Below are positions 46,524-60,251 of a stretch of 64,000 nt of DNA, one piece after another; position 1 is the first letter of the stretch, and each line of letters starts with the position of its first letter. The position numbers were made by a program, and so were the translations under genes. Under the pieces are notes generated by a model. It was not told the DNA's origin and made no database searches. It saw only the letters and a program-made list of their open reading frames with translations. Source of the DNA: Typha latifolia (lineage: Eukaryota > Streptophyta > Magnoliopsida > Poales > Typhaceae); the NCBI GenBank assembly GCA_019914945.1, contig CM034100.1:447209-511208 (forward strand). Direction: 5' to 3'.

Positions 46524-49500
46524 TCAATTGAGGAACTGAGACTTGCTGACTTCAAGTGTTAAATCATCTAGCAAATGATCCAATATCAGACCTTCCAACT
46601 CCATTGCCATACACTCAGCATCAAACTGAAGGTTCAACCATCCATCATTCTTTGCAAAGTCATGAGGTACAACACTTTCAAGTGTGTAAGTAGACCATCT
46701 TTGTGAACTAAGATGCCAACTGATTTTCTCCCACAACTCTTTGAGGAAATGGTATCCCACAGGCTTTGGTCTATTATGAGACGAAAAATGTGAGAATGAA
46801 GAAGGATGAGCATAATATTTTTCATGAATGTCTTGTAATGCTTCTTTGATTAGATCAAACAGAAGCGCCTGATCAACAGACATATCATTAGAGGCAATTG
46901 TCGGTAGGACAAGGTCATATGGCAAAAAATCTGCTTCTTGTGGAACAGGCTGATTAAGGGAGTACCGAGCTGTGAAAAAATCTTCCCCACAGAAACCAGA
47001 TTTCCTCAGTACATCCATCAGATAATCAAACTCAGCCTTGTCAATTTGATCCACCTGAATCTGAAGGGCATCGAAGCTGGCAAAGCCCTTTATCTGAGCA
47101 TTATCAGAAGTGGATTCAGTAATTTCTGCCCCATAAGATGCATCAACACCCAATAGTTCTGAATTTGCTGAAAGGCCTAGCTCCTCGAAATGGAGGCTCC
47201 TAGGCTTTAGCTCTGAATCTGCACAGAAGAAAGAGAGAACAAAGAATCAAGATCTACTATTTATTATCATTTTCGATGGATAATAAGATGTACAAAAGTC
47301 ATAACGGCAATCTTGTTCTTGTAACTAAATCACCAGATGAAATTTGGATATATTTTTTTATGTATTTAGTATAGAAAGTATAGCAAATACAGAAACTTTC
47401 ACATTTGTATTTTATTGATCACAGTTTTTAATTTGGATCTCACCTTCTAAAGTTCTGTACTTCACTGGACTGACAGGATTCTCTGAAAAAATTAAGCCAA
47501 GAACAGAGACTGGGCTGGTTCTTCTTGACTCACTCTCTGGATCCACTTTAATTTCAAGTCCTTGTTCACAGTTTGGAACATGACTAGTGCTGTTTATTGA
47601 ATCTAAAACCTCAGACATACTCTGGTCAGTATCAAAAGTTAACACTGCCCGTTCCATTATTTCTGTCTCCTGATCATGAGAAGGAATGTTTCTTGTATCT
47701 TCTTTGGTTGAATCTAAAACCTTGCCTGCCTTGCTCTCATCACACTCATTAGATAACATTGGCTGCTCCGGACATCCTTCAATTGTCTCATGAGAATTTA
47801 CATCTGCAGCATGTCCCGCACTTGAATCTGTTTGTACTCTCTCCTTGGTATGCACAAGGATACTTACTGACCTTTGCTCCTCGGAACTAGAAATGTTGAT
47901 ATCACCATCAAAACCACTTAATGGAACTTTTGAAGATAAAGCTTCATGAGGTAATTCACTCTGAGCAGCACTATTAAAAAAATATGACCTAGATTCAGGA
48001 CTAGAATAAGTTCTTCGGAAGGTCATAGGGGCCTTCAGGTCCTTCAAAGAACTTTCTCTGTTCAATTTCAAGCTACCAACCACCTTTTTGCCTTCGCCTT
48101 GTGAGAGGGACTCAAACAAGTGAGAGTAACTATCCAAGGATTCAGTAAGAGAACGGGACCTGCTGAAAATTTGATTTGGATTCCTGTTAGCAGATATATC
48201 AATCTTATCTCGTGAACTATCTCTATAGTATTTGGCTGAGGCCGACCGAAAGAGCTTTTCTTTCATAACATCTTCTGTCACCTTATGGCCATAAGGGATT
48301 TTATGCAGGACACTATCCCTTGAAATCCGATGATGCTCCTTCATATTTCCATCGACTATATCCTTTAATTTCTGTTTGAGATCCTCAAAACGATTCAAAG
48401 CAGTTGTATGATCCATTTTGCTTATCAATTCACGTGGAGAGTCTTGAAAGTTCTTGGAACTTAGATCACTTCTATAGCCATCAATTGTTCCATGTTCTGT
48501 ACAAAAATTGCTAGTACCCAAACAAGTTTCCCAAGCAAAGTTTGGCTCTTGAAACATTTCTAGAAGTAACTCCTTGTGTCCATCAAAGAACTCCAGAATA
48601 TTGATAATATCTTTTATTTGGAATTCATCTGTTCCCACTTTTTCAAGATCAATTCTCTTTTGCTCCGATAAGGCGGTGATTGCTTCTTTTAACATTTTTA
48701 CTAGCATTGTTTGCTTCCCAGAATGATTTCCAAAGACAACATCCCCAAAGCTAGGCCAATCCGAGTCATTGGACAATAGAGGAATTTGTTTGCTGCTTGC
48801 AGAAGAATCAGTTGGATGTGTATTGGTATCAATTGTAGAGGATTTGTTGTTGGAAGTCACTTCATCAGAAAGAACATAATCGTTACATTCCAAATGATGT
48901 ATAGACATGGTGCGCAGCAGCTGCGGTGCTACAGGGAGCCCCTTCTGTTTCTGATTCTGTCTCCCATGGATCTTTTTTGAAATCAAAGCCCTGATGCGAG
49001 CCTTGCGAGAAATTCCTTTTGAAGCTTTACTTTTATTTAGCAGCTGAAATAATACAAGCATAGGTGATAAGCAACATGGAAAATCCTAGAACATGTTTCA
49101 TATAAGGTGATGTCCTCTTCCTCATAAGTTCAGTATACATTTTCTCAAAGCAATGAAGGATATATTTACATTTAAATCAAATAGATTTGCTCAAGCATAG
49201 GTAATAAGAAAAGAAACAATTGTGAATCAAAGTGAACTGCAAAACATGAGAAAGAAACACCTTGGCTGAACTTACTGGAATGTTTGTTTCATCCAAAATT
49301 ATGTTTTCTTTGCTAATCAAAGGAATATATGATGCCGGAAGTTTAATTCCTGCAACAAGAATGATAATTAATAAACATATGACTCCAAAGGTCATCAATA
49401 TCTGACAGCAGGTCCGAAGGTTTACCATCACCATGCCTGCTGTTGGAAAGCATTCTTCTGATACGTAGACGCTTGTGGAAGTCGAACAAGTGAAACAAGC

Positions 49501-49567
49501 CCCATGTGCAACCTTGGAATTTCTTCCCATATGACACTGAATCCTGATGCTGCAGCAGTCTGGCCAT
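46524..49567 (-). CDS. DUF4378 protein, TRM32-like
   Basis: Likely microtubule or cortical-division-associated protein of the plant TON1-RECRUITING-MOTIF family; the function is inferred from family only. Exons in gene order: 49567-49426, 49349-49276, 49043-47444 and 47218-46524, summing to 836 residues. The N-terminus (SVSYGKKFQGCTWGLFHLFDFH, then RLRIRRML) matches the short leader of TRM32-type proteins, which supports the start at 49567. The long third exon is low-complexity, Ser/Asp/Glu-rich and probably disordered. The last exon is the DUF4378 domain (DKAEFDYLMDVLRKSGFCGEDF, LLFDLIKEALQDIHEKY, ECMAMELEGLILDHLLDDL). At least one 5' UTR exon probably lies upstream, since the DNA at 49980-50170 has a promoter-like or leader-like look. 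TRM32 rather than another TRM is a guess. Confidence 0.8.
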
Positions 49568-51806
49568 TTCATACAGCCAGTTTAAGAAAGAAGTTCCTTC
49601 TATATAATCCTTATTACACCAGCAGCTCTTAGCTATCCTGTCAAGAAGAGAGCAAATCAATCAATAACAACTAAGAAGACAACACCGAACCCAATTTCCA
49701 ATTTCTATTCAACTCCAAATAGCTCAATCCTTACTTGAAGTTACACCCTATACAGTCCAACTTTGAAAAAAAAAAAGAAGCAATTAGAATCATATGGATA
49801 GTGATCAGAGAAGCACGAATCATCAAACAGAGAAAATCAAAATCAAAAGACTTGCTTGATATTCCTAGTAATTACTATTTATCAAACATCTTTACGGCAT
49901 AATTTATTAAATACTACCGATTCATCGTAGGGAGAATAAAAAGGACACGAGGAATGAATTGCAAGAAGAGGGAAAAAAATATATCACCTTTGCGATCCGG
50001 GATGCTACCAGCTTCCCACCAAGGAGAAGGAGAGGAAATTGGGATTTGGGTTTCAGATTACGGACTCAAGGGAGAAGAAAGGTATGGTTTTTAAGCAGTC
50101 AGAGTTGAATTCTTCCTCTCTAACTTTCAAAGAGTGGAGTCAGAGGCGCAGTCTCTTTCGTGCTCTTTCTTCTATCTTCTCCGAAGTTGATTTTTAGTTT
50201 AGTCTATTCTCGTCTTCCCTCATGCAAACGGGTAATTGGTATTAGCGTTCGATAAGGATAAGTAATAGCAAATTACTCTCATAATCAAATCCAGATTATT
50301 ATTATTATTTGCACCCAATCTTTTGTTGGATCCTGATAGTCGTAAAGTATAACATATGAGTGTAGAGAAGATCTTTACTCTCACAAAATTTTACTAATCC
50401 TCTCTCTCTCTCTCTCTCTCTCTTATATACGGTTTCTTGCCGTGGTCTTGACTTCCTTCGGAAAGACACACAGACTTATGACATAGACGTATTAGCATGG
50501 ACCGTGACGTTAACTTAACTTCAAAAAAAAGTAAAAAAATAATAATTAAAAAGGTTGGTGAACTGGTCCAAAGTAGGATCTTTTGGTAGTTGGAACTTGG
50601 AATTCATACTAGTAGTCCTCCAAGATGATATCTTTTTGGTCGCTTGAGGCTCAAAAAAGAAGCACTTGACATCAAGGATCATTTTAGTGCTTGATTTGCA
50701 GAGCATATATATATATTTTTTTGGCCGTAAGGTATTGATGATCGGATTAAATTATATCTATCCATCAATTAAACGATAATGATAGACTTATAATATTAGT
50801 TAAAATATAGATTCTCATACAAACTGCTATATTGGACCACACGGATACAGTGGTCATAGATTTGGGCCTACTTGGATAGACCTAAACAAACCCAACTGGG
50901 CCCATTTGCATCTTTATACGAACAATAAAATCAAAGCCTATCAATGATATCCAAACTGAAGTATATCCGATTCAGTCAGTAAATAACGACGAATAGGCAT
51001 AGCTGATCCGTGATCGGATGGAATAAATAAATTCTGAAAATATAAGATGTGATTTATAAAATTTCCACTTTTTTTAAAAATAAATAATCTTATATTCTAA
51101 CAAACACTTAATTTCTCTTTTAGTTGGACTTCACAATATAAGAATATTATTAGCATATGCTTCCTGATCGCGTAATTATGCAATAGTATACAAAAAGAAG
51201 ACTCTTTCAGATGTCTGTCTTCTTTAAACCAGCAACATATATAATAGTTTTCTGCATCAGTAGCTATATTAATTTAGATCTATTGCAATAATTAATCAAT
51301 ACCGATTTAATGATAAAATAGGGAGAGGACTTGATTTGGTCGAATAATTCGCTTCCCGATGCCGATCTTTTTGGTTGCCATCCACGAATAAATTACTATT
51401 AACTTCACAAATTATACTGTAATTTAGATATAATAATGACCTTGTGAATGATGTGTTATGTGTACACACCCAAATATTCTTTACCAACACTCTTAATTTA
51501 TTTTACAGGAGGAGACCAAAAATAGGAGCTTGCTATTTGCTGAGGAGTTTAGCAGGAAGAATATGCTAAAGGATTCCTCAAAAGACGAGAAAATTTAAGC
51601 TCCAAGGAGAAAATTTAAACACCAACTCCACTACACGTCAATGCGTCACCAAAGTCAACACACTCTGTCGGACAAATCCGCTGCTCTTGGTCGCGCAGGC
51701 AGAATAAGGGAAGGAATTTATCCGCGACGCGGTTCCAATTGTCCGTCTTTCTCTTGTTACGGAGCGAAGGGTAAATAACGAGGGAGAAGAGCTCGGGGCA
51801 GGTGAA
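49568..51806. other. Divergent intergenic region, TRM32-like gene to U-box kinase
   Basis: Holds the upstream leader and promoter of the minus-strand gene and the promoter of the plus-strand U-box kinase. It contains a short TTA run (about 50296-50310), a CT run (about 50398-50424) and AT-rich stretches. No ORF is convincing, and 50700-51500 looks like ordinary intergenic DNA. Confidence 0.5.
50398..50424. repeat. CT microsatellite
   Basis: About 13 uninterrupted CT dinucleotides. CT/GA tracts near plant promoters can bind GAGA-type factors, but no function is shown here. Confidence 0.85.
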
Positions 51807-54800
51807 ATGGAAGTCCTCAATCCATCTCCGCCCCCCAGCCCGGCGATCGACCGTTACGGAGGCGGCGCGTCGCCGGAGGCGGGGCTCCGGTGGTTGGTAG
51901 GCCGGGGGACCTCTGGTGGATCTCCGGCGGAGGGGAGGATATACGTGGCGGTCGGGAGGTCGGCGGAGAAGACCCTAGGGTTGCTCCGATGGGCTTTTCG
52001 GAGGTTCCGGTGCACGGAGATCGGGTTGATCCATGTCCATCAGCCCTCGCCTTTGATCCCAACCCTATGTGAGTTTTTTTTTTTTTTTCCAAAACTTCGA
52101 GTCTGGTCTAATTTAGGGCTTAAAATCCAATCTTTAGTAGATTCGCGCAGAGTTCTGTTCTAGTCTTGGTTAATTATGGATCTATTAGTTGAATTATCTT
52201 ATGTCGCTTCGTATTTCCTGTGACTAGTATTCAAATAATATGTTTGAATAAGTCGTTGCTGCTTTCTTATTCCAGATAATATAGCTCTATGCGATCTTGT
52301 CATAATTAGTTGGCTCTTCAACTTTACGATTTTAATTTTCCCCTCGTTTCCTTTGCTTTTGGTTAATTTTTTAGATTGTGTATGTGGCGCCTTCTTGGTT
52401 TCTGGAGTTTTTGTCCTTTCCATGTTGAAGCAATTAATAGTTTACTGCTGGACCCCTGTATAGGCCAAGACCATGCTTTCTATGTTCTTTTTCTTGCCTC
52501 AATTATTTTTTTTCCTCTTTTTCTTCTGCGGAAATCTGCCTCTTATTCTTTTATAGCTCGCACTTTTTTTTCAGTGCAATCATACTTGTTGAGTAATGAT
52601 ACATTGTATAATTTTCAGTAGGAAAAATACCTGCAAATCAAGCGAGTGAAGAACTAGTTTCCAATCATCGAAGAACGGAGAAGGAAACAACAAAGAAAAT
52701 CCTACTGAGTTACCTAAAGTACTGTCGTAAGGCTCAGGTGCTTCTCTATTTGAATTCATTTTCATTCCACGATATTCATCTAATATTGTATATCTGGTGC
52801 ACTGTATTTTCCTTCTTTAACTTGGTATAGATTTTATTATTACACAATTTTTTTTTTTTTGGTTTTTCTTTAACCCTTGGTTAACATAATGGTCATTTTA
52901 TACCTATTAATAGAGCCACTCGGTGATGGCTATGCAGGTGCAAGCAAACATTATTCTGACTGAGACTGACCAAATTCATGATGGAATCATTGATCTGGTG
53001 AACCAAAATGGCATTCAGAGGCTTGTTATGGGATCAACACCAGATAAGTAAGTTCTTTTTAATGACATATAGAGCTGCAATTAAACAATAAGAATGCATT
53101 CAAATAGGCTGATATTAACAGTTGAAGAAAGCATGTGGAATAGATAATGACCATAGTCTGCATTAAGAGCTAGCTAATGCCAATTATTTGGGGTTGGCTA
53201 GCTTTTGTGGTATCAACCAGCATCTTTTTATAATTTTTCTCTTTATACCAATTTTTCTCTTTAATAGTAGTGAATATTTATCAAATGCAGTTGCTTCAAT
53301 TTGAAAGGAAGCTTCAGCAAGGTATCTTATATGACAAGAAATGCTCCTCCCTTCTGTGAGATATGGTTTATCAGCAAAGGCAGACATATATGGACCCGGG
53401 AAGCTAGTGCAGGCATAGACTCTGTATATAGTCCAGATGACACTATACTCAGAAAGAGACTTCGAATCACTTCATCATCTAATCACAATGCTGAGTCCAT
53501 GGTCAATCGTGAATGCATCACAGATGATACTTCATCCTCCACAGACCCACAGGGAAGTAGAAGCACTGGCCACACTGAATCCAGTAACACCGAAGTGATT
53601 GCCTCAGCAACGGATACCAGTTATATGTATGTTACTAGCTTATTCAATTTAGAAGATCCAATGTCTTCAGCCAGCACCACATCATGGCCCACGTCACCTA
53701 CTGACATGCGGTTCTCATCAGAAACAATCTCCGAGGTACATATAAAGATGATCTCTTCAGCTTGTTTTGTGGCCTTCTCCAGAAATAATTATATCTGATT
53801 AAATATTTGAGCATCTCAACAGGAAATTGTGTACGAATATCTTGAAGGAGTAGCACTGGATGTTGAAAGATCAAAGACAGCAGCTTTCACAGAGCTAGTG
53901 AAGCGCAAAGAAATAGAGTCAGAAGTAGCCGAAGCCTTTCACGAGGTTAGAATGCACCTCAGTTTCCACATGTACACCAACCAGTATTCCATTCAAATCA
54001 TGTGCAACACATTACTCTTCAGCAGTAAAACATTGTAAAATAGCATCCATGTAACTGTGGACACTGCCAGTTGCCATCTAATTTGTATACTAACGGTTAA
54101 ATAGCCCATGCTTTAAGTTCTCCTTTTCAATCAAAACTTGCAAGTTCTTGCTGTTGTAGGCACTTTAGATATTCTTGTGAACTAGTATATTTATAACCTG
54201 GAAAACTGCCTATGTCCTTTCTTCTTTTGCGGACACTCTCATCAACTTATTCAATTCTTTATTGCTTTGAATAGGTTGAAGCTTCTCAGTCTGCTCACGC
54301 AAGTGAAGCCAAAATTAGGAAAGCACTTGAAGATCTCTTGGCAACCACCAAGATGCAGCATGAGGGACTTGTGAAGCAAAGAGATGAAGCCATGAGGGAG
54401 TTGAACAATGCCAAGAGAACATTAGCTATCCTAGACTCCCGTGCCCAAGAAGTGGCTCTTGACAGGGATGAAGCTGCTGCAGAGTTGGAGGCTGTCCAGA
54501 CCTCTATACAGATTCTGAGGCTTCAAAGACAGAAGATACAGCAGCAGGAAGATGAAACTAGCCAATTTGACCAGTGGAAATGTAGAAGCCATGCCAGACG
54601 TCAAAACTGCAACCTGCTTGGTTTAGGCAGTGATTCATTTAATTTTACAGAGTTCACATTGTCAGATCTACAAACTGCTACATGTGATTTCTCAGAGAGC
54701 TTCAAATTAGGGCAAGGAGGCTATGGATGTCTCTATAAAGGAGAAATGATGAACAGAAGTGTAGCCATAAAAAAGTTGCACCCGCATAATATTCGAGGCT

Positions 54801-56203
54801 TGGAGGAGTTTCAACAAGAGGTATAAACGTTCACACATGTCATACATTTAGGCTGTTGCACTTGTGTTATTGGTTCTGTCTGTTTCATAAGCACACGATC
54901 ACATGCTTTTGCTGCGAATGTTATGTTATTAACTTAACTTTTGGCTAACCAGGCCCTCTCTAATGAATCACTTTGTGTAACATTTGGAACGTACCTTTCT
55001 CTTTTTTTTTCTGAAAGAAGGTCCGTAGACTAATGTTGGAACATACTGAAAAGTTCTATTACTGTACTGGTCCATGAGATAATCCTATATCTGGATACTT
55101 CTGTTTGCTTTTCTTATGGATGAAGCCACACTTATTTATTATATTCTCACAGGTTTATGTCCTGAGCAAATTAAGGCATCCTCATCTGCTGACTTTTATT
55201 GGTGCTTGCCCAGAAGCCTTGTCTCTTGTGTGCGAGTACTTGCCAAATGGGACCCTCCAGGATCGGCTCTTCAATAGAGCCAACACTCCATTGACTTGGA
55301 AGGTTCGTACGCGTATTATTGCAGAAATCTCAAGTGCCCTTCTGTTCTTGCACTCTTCAAAACCTGAAAAGATCATTCATGGTGACCTGAAACCCGAGAA
55401 TGTCTTTCTCGATTCCAATTTCAACTGCAAGATTGGTGATTTTGGGATTTGCCGGCTAGTACCAGATAGTACAGTTGATACAGTGGATTACCCCTTGTTT
55501 CGTCGTAATACAGAGCCGAAGGGGTCTTTCTCCTATGCTGACCCTGAGTACCAGAGGACTGAATTGCGGACTACAAAGTCTGACGTGTACTCCTTTGGGA
55601 TCATTGTTCTCCAGCTGCTCACTGGAAAGCCTCCTCTAGGCTTAGTGAATGAAGTTCGCAGGGCTATGGTCTCTGGGAAACTGCCGTTAGTTTTGGATCC
55701 TAGTGCTGGGGAATGGCCCAGTGATGTGGCAAAAAGGCTTGCAGAGTTTGGTTTGCAGTGCAGTGAGTTAAATTGCCGTGATCGTCCAGATCTGACACCT
55801 GAGATTGTGAGAGAATTGGAACAGCTACATCTGATGAAGGAAAGACCAGTTCCCCCATTCTTCCTGTGCCCAATACTTCAGGCAAGTGAAACCTCATCTA
55901 TTTCAATTTCAAAAGTTCTTGGTCATCTGTTTATCTTACAGGATCAGTAAATGACATGTAGGCCTTCAATCATACAATCTAGGTCCATATTTGCTTACTT
56001 TCAAATGTTACAAACTGCAGGAAATCATGCATGATCCGCAGGTAGCAGCAGATGGATTCACTTACGAAGGAAGAGCCCTGAAGGGATGGTTTGAGAACGG
56101 GAGGGAGACCTCTCCTATGACTAATTTGAGACTAGAACACCTGAATCTTATTCCCAACCATGCTCTCCGCTTTGCTATTCAGGATTGGCTTTGTCAATCT
56201 TGA
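51807..56203 (+). CDS. USP-kinase-U-box protein (PUB33-like E3 ligase)
   Basis: Plant U-box E3 with an N-terminal universal-stress-protein-like domain, a coiled coil, a protein kinase and a U-box. Exons: 51807-52068, 52619-52737, 52938-53047, 53291-53735, 53823-53945, 54275-54820, 55153-55881 and 56021-56203, summing to 838 residues. The USP-like part covers about residues 35-185 (IYVAVGRSAEKTLGLLRWAF, RLVMGSTPDN). A Ser/Thr-rich linker and a charged coiled coil (about 330-450) follow. The kinase (about 490-755) has a glycine loop (LGQGGYGCLYKG), VAIKK, HGDLKPEN and DFG; the HGD form makes it non-RD, as usual here. The U-box is at about 769-838 (FFLCPILQEIMHDPQVAADG). The exon 7 donor is GC (CAG|GCAAGT), which is needed to keep the U-box in frame. 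PUB33 versus PUB32 or PUB51-53 is not resolved. Confidence 0.92.
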
Positions 56204-56792
56204 GGATTGGATACTAAAGAATGTTTGCTTTTTATATGCATGCCCATGTTTGTAGTTATAATTTTGAGTAAATCCTGTATAAGTTATGTCAAACTAGATG
56301 TAGTTATGTATATTTGATGATCGATGTACAGCGTTAATTATTTTAATGCAGCTATAGAATTTGCATCACAAAAGACCCGACTATCTTTATATGCATTTAA
56401 TTGTGGCTTATATTTTTTTATTTATGATCCTATCTACGAGGGCATTTAATTTTCAATTTGGGAGTTTATTCAGCGGCTGTCGATCTCAACAAAACTGGTT
56501 TACTGCGGTTATATTTAAAAGTAATGATATAGGAGGCAAGGGCTAATTGAAAACTATATGAGCATGACAAAGAAGTCTAAACGTGGTTATTTGTATTCTA
56601 ATCATTGGGATTTCTTTACCTAGAGAGAGATCGAACTACCTTCCAAGTTCCAAGTTATATATATATATATATATATATATTTGCAAACGGGCCGCGGTAG
56701 GCCGACCTTTTCGGTTTATTAAAGCCCGCATGCCCAGTTGCAAACGTCTTCTTGTACTTCGCTTCTCGACTCTCGAATTGTTCTTTGAGGAG
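56204..56792. other. Short gap between the U-box kinase gene and ALG10
   Basis: Contains the kinase gene 3' UTR and the ALG10 promoter, with an AT dinucleotide run at about 56656-56681, some 110-140 bases before the ALG10 ATG. The AT run may act as a TATA region, but that is not shown. Confidence 0.45.
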
Positions 56793-59700
56793 ATGGGGAG
56801 GGGAGCCGTCGCAGTGGTGGTGAGTCTATGGGTTATTCCCATCTCCATCTTGGTCAATAGGATCGTTCCCGATGCATATATGGTAAACTTAAAGATCTCT
56901 CCTCTCTTCTTGTTTTATTGCATACTTTTTTATGCACACTAGATGTTCGCCCTTATGCCTCTTAGTCTTTTGCATCTTATTTTGGTGGGCAGGATGAGAT
57001 ATTCCACATCCCTCAGGCGCAGCACTACTGCCGAGGGGACTTCGGATCTTGGGATCCCATGATCACTACTCCTCCTGGCTTGTAAGTCTCACAATTCTGA
57101 ATAAAAGCTAAACCATCTGCGCATTAGATGCGTCTATTGCTTGCAGGATTGTTAAGAAAAGCGATTGCCTTTTTCGTTGATCTCATCGTAGATGCCGCAT
57201 TTGATAACTTAGAGAAGAGGATTGACATTTTATTTTATATTCGTTTTTCAGTCTTTCTTTCAATTCTCTTGAGTGGGGATTGCATAACTTGGGCAAAATT
57301 CTTCCCTGTGATGTTCACGGATATACCCTTGATGTTTGGGCATGTAGTTGGTTATTCTTTGAGTTTATATCCTTATCGATCATTCATGTGATCGGAATAT
57401 GGCAGTGCTTTTTACTATTTTGTGCTAATGGATTGACAGCAACTGTTGCTTAGAATTTTGTTTATTTCAAAATTGTGCAGGTACTTTGTTTCACTTGCAT
57501 ATGTTGCTTCTTTGTTTCCAGGCATGTGGTTGACCAAGGCAGCGCAATCCTTATCTGATCTTTGTTCCACTGCAATCCTTCGATCTACAAATGCTGTTGT
57601 AATGATCATCTGCAGCATTTTTATTCATGATCTAATTATCCATTTGAGACCAACTCTTGGTGAAAGGAAGGCAACTGCATATGCTATTTTAATAGCACTA
57701 TACCCTGTTCACTGGTTCTTCACTTTTCTGTATTATACAGATGTAGCATCACTAACTGCAGTCCTTGCAATGTACTTGGCTAGTCTAAAGAAGCAATATT
57801 GGCTCAGTGCAATGGTAAGCTTAAATGGTAGACTATCTCTTCTGACAACATTTATCTTACTTTTGTTGCATTACCAGTTTAAGTAGCTCTACGAAATCCC
57901 AAAGAAAATCTGGATTCTAAATATCCTCCTTTTCATTCTGCAGCTTGGTGCTTTGGCAATACTTTTCCGGCAGACCAATGTAGTATGGATGGTGTTTGTT
58001 GCTGCTAATGGGGCTATTGTGTATGTAGAAGACTTCTATAGAAGAGATTGCAGTTCACAGGAGAACCACAATATATTACATGAGGAAAATAATGCAATGA
58101 CTGAAAAAAGCAATTTTTCACATGCTTATGTTTTGAGAAGAAGACAAATCAGTAGATCTGTAAACACCAATAAACTGCATGCTTCTGAATCCAGTGAATC
58201 TTGTCTATATAATTCCTCAGGTTTTTTATCTTTTGCATCAGACTGCTGTATTTACATCTAGATGTAGTATTGCCTTTTCAAAAGTTTTCATAATCTTTTC
58301 ATTTAGCAAGAATAATGATGGTAGTCCTAACCATGTTGATCTTTGAAATGTTTTCTAATGCAGGTTGTTTATTTTATTATTTTCCATTGTATATTACAAT
58401 GCATTTTATAAATTGGCTTTCTTATCTGATTCATGGAGAACTAGCACGTTGTGGTCTTCTGCAATTGAAATTCATCCAAATTACATGATTTTTAATGACA
58501 AAGAAGATAGAAATTGTATATGCTGGTTAAGATGATATGTCTGCATGTTTCTTTTACTTATCAGATATGATTGAAAATAGTAAGATTAAATAATTCAGAA
58601 AAGACATGATGTCATTATGGTGGTTGAAGCTTCCGAATGCTTTCTTGAATTCTGTTCACTTCTCACTGGATCACTACAGAATTGCACCTTAGGCAGCCCT
58701 ATATGTACTAAATCAACTTTAGTCTACACTATTAGGTGAAACTGGTGCTTGTTATGATATTATGTAACTTTTTGGTTAAAGTGCTCAGTGCTGCATCTGA
58801 TAATGTCATGTTGCAGGTTTTGTTGATGAGATACTTGATGTGACCTTCAAGTTATGGTCGTTGAAGTGGAAAGTTTTGATGGTCTTTGCACCATTTGCTA
58901 TGGTTCTAGTGTCTTTTGTGACTTTTATCATCTGGAATGGGAGTATAGTCCTTGGTACTAGTTTTTGTATGCTTATTTCTTTAATTAGCAAGATTCATGA
59001 GACTCAAGTGGAATCTGATATAGCTTTATGAAATTCTGAAGGTGCAAAGGAAGCTCATGTGGTGTCTCCACACTTTGCACAGATTTTGTATTTTGGTCTG
59101 GTTTCAGCTTCAGCCCTCGCTCCTCTGCATTTTACTACTAGCCAAATTGCAAAATTGTGCCAGTTGTTTAGAAATAATAAAATTGTTGGTTCTTTTCTAG
59201 TATTGACAGCTCTTAGCACAAGCTCTGTAGCAGTTCATTGGTTCAGGTTAGACTTTTCTTTCTGCGAACCTACTAATTTGTACCTCGACTTTCATCTCTT
59301 CGCAGAATATAACTGATTAAAATCTTGATTGCCATTATTCTTTGAAGTTTCCTCAGTTAGACAGTCTCTCTGTATATATATATTAATGTAGTCATTGTAA
59401 CAAGTGCTTACATATGAAAATCTTATGGTTAAAATGTAGTGGTACTTAAGTACTGAATAATGTCAAGAAAAGAGAATTGGAAACATGGAATGACAGGAAT
59501 TATGGTCTTCAATTGTGATACTCTTAACATTAAATACTTCCGTGTTGCTAGCTCATAAACCTTCTATGCCTTCAGTAATATAAGCCTAATCTGTCAATGA
59601 TTTGTTTTAAGACAATTTTATGACAAGGTGCTCTCCTGATTTCTTTCTGACATGCTTCAACAAGTTCAGTTTGTCATTGCAGCATTGCTCATCCATATCT

Positions 59701-60251
59701 TCTTGCTGACAATCGCCATTACCCCTTCTATATCTGGCGGAAAGTCATCCAAGCTCATTGGATAATGAAATACCTTTTAATTCCGATTTACGTGTACTCA
59801 TGGTTTTCCATCATTAATATTTTAGGTTAGTAATATGAAGCTCTTGGTTAATGCTGTCATCGACAGCTTAATACTGTTTTATACTTTGGTTATTCTCATT
59901 CAACTTATAACATTTTTGGTCAGCGGCGAGAGCTACCTGATCTACTTGATTAGTTCCTTTCAACTTGATATGCTACTTCATCATCTTGCAGGAGAAGTGC
60001 AGAAAAGGATCTGGGTTTTGTTGTTTGGTTTATCTGTTGCTCTAGTACTCGTCCCTGCTCCACTGATCGAGTTCAGATATTTCACTATACCATTTGTTTT
60101 ATTAACCCTGCATTCCCCAATCATTGGCAATAGTAAGTTGCTCGTCATGGTATCTGTTTATGTCGTTGTAGATATCTTCACCCTGGCCATGTTTTTGTTT
60201 CGGCCATTCCATTGGGAACATGAGATTGGGGCACAGAGGTTTATGTGGTAG
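56793..60251 (+). CDS. ALG10: ALG10 alpha-1,2-glucosyltransferase
   Basis: ER membrane enzyme that uses dolichyl-phosphate-glucose to add the third and last glucose to the lipid-linked N-glycan precursor before transfer by oligosaccharyltransferase. Exons: 56793-56882, 56993-57081, 57481-57814, 57944-58220, 58817-58954, 59042-59246, 59683-59825 and 59992-60251, summing to 511 residues; the Arabidopsis protein has 509. The luminal family signature [10 protein letters not shown] lies at the start of exon 2, near residue 31. Other conserved parts are [30 protein letters not shown] and HYPFYIWRK. Multiple hydrophobic segments run through the protein. A hydrophilic loop at about residues 200-264 is low-complexity. 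All introns are GT-AG. Confidence 0.93.
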
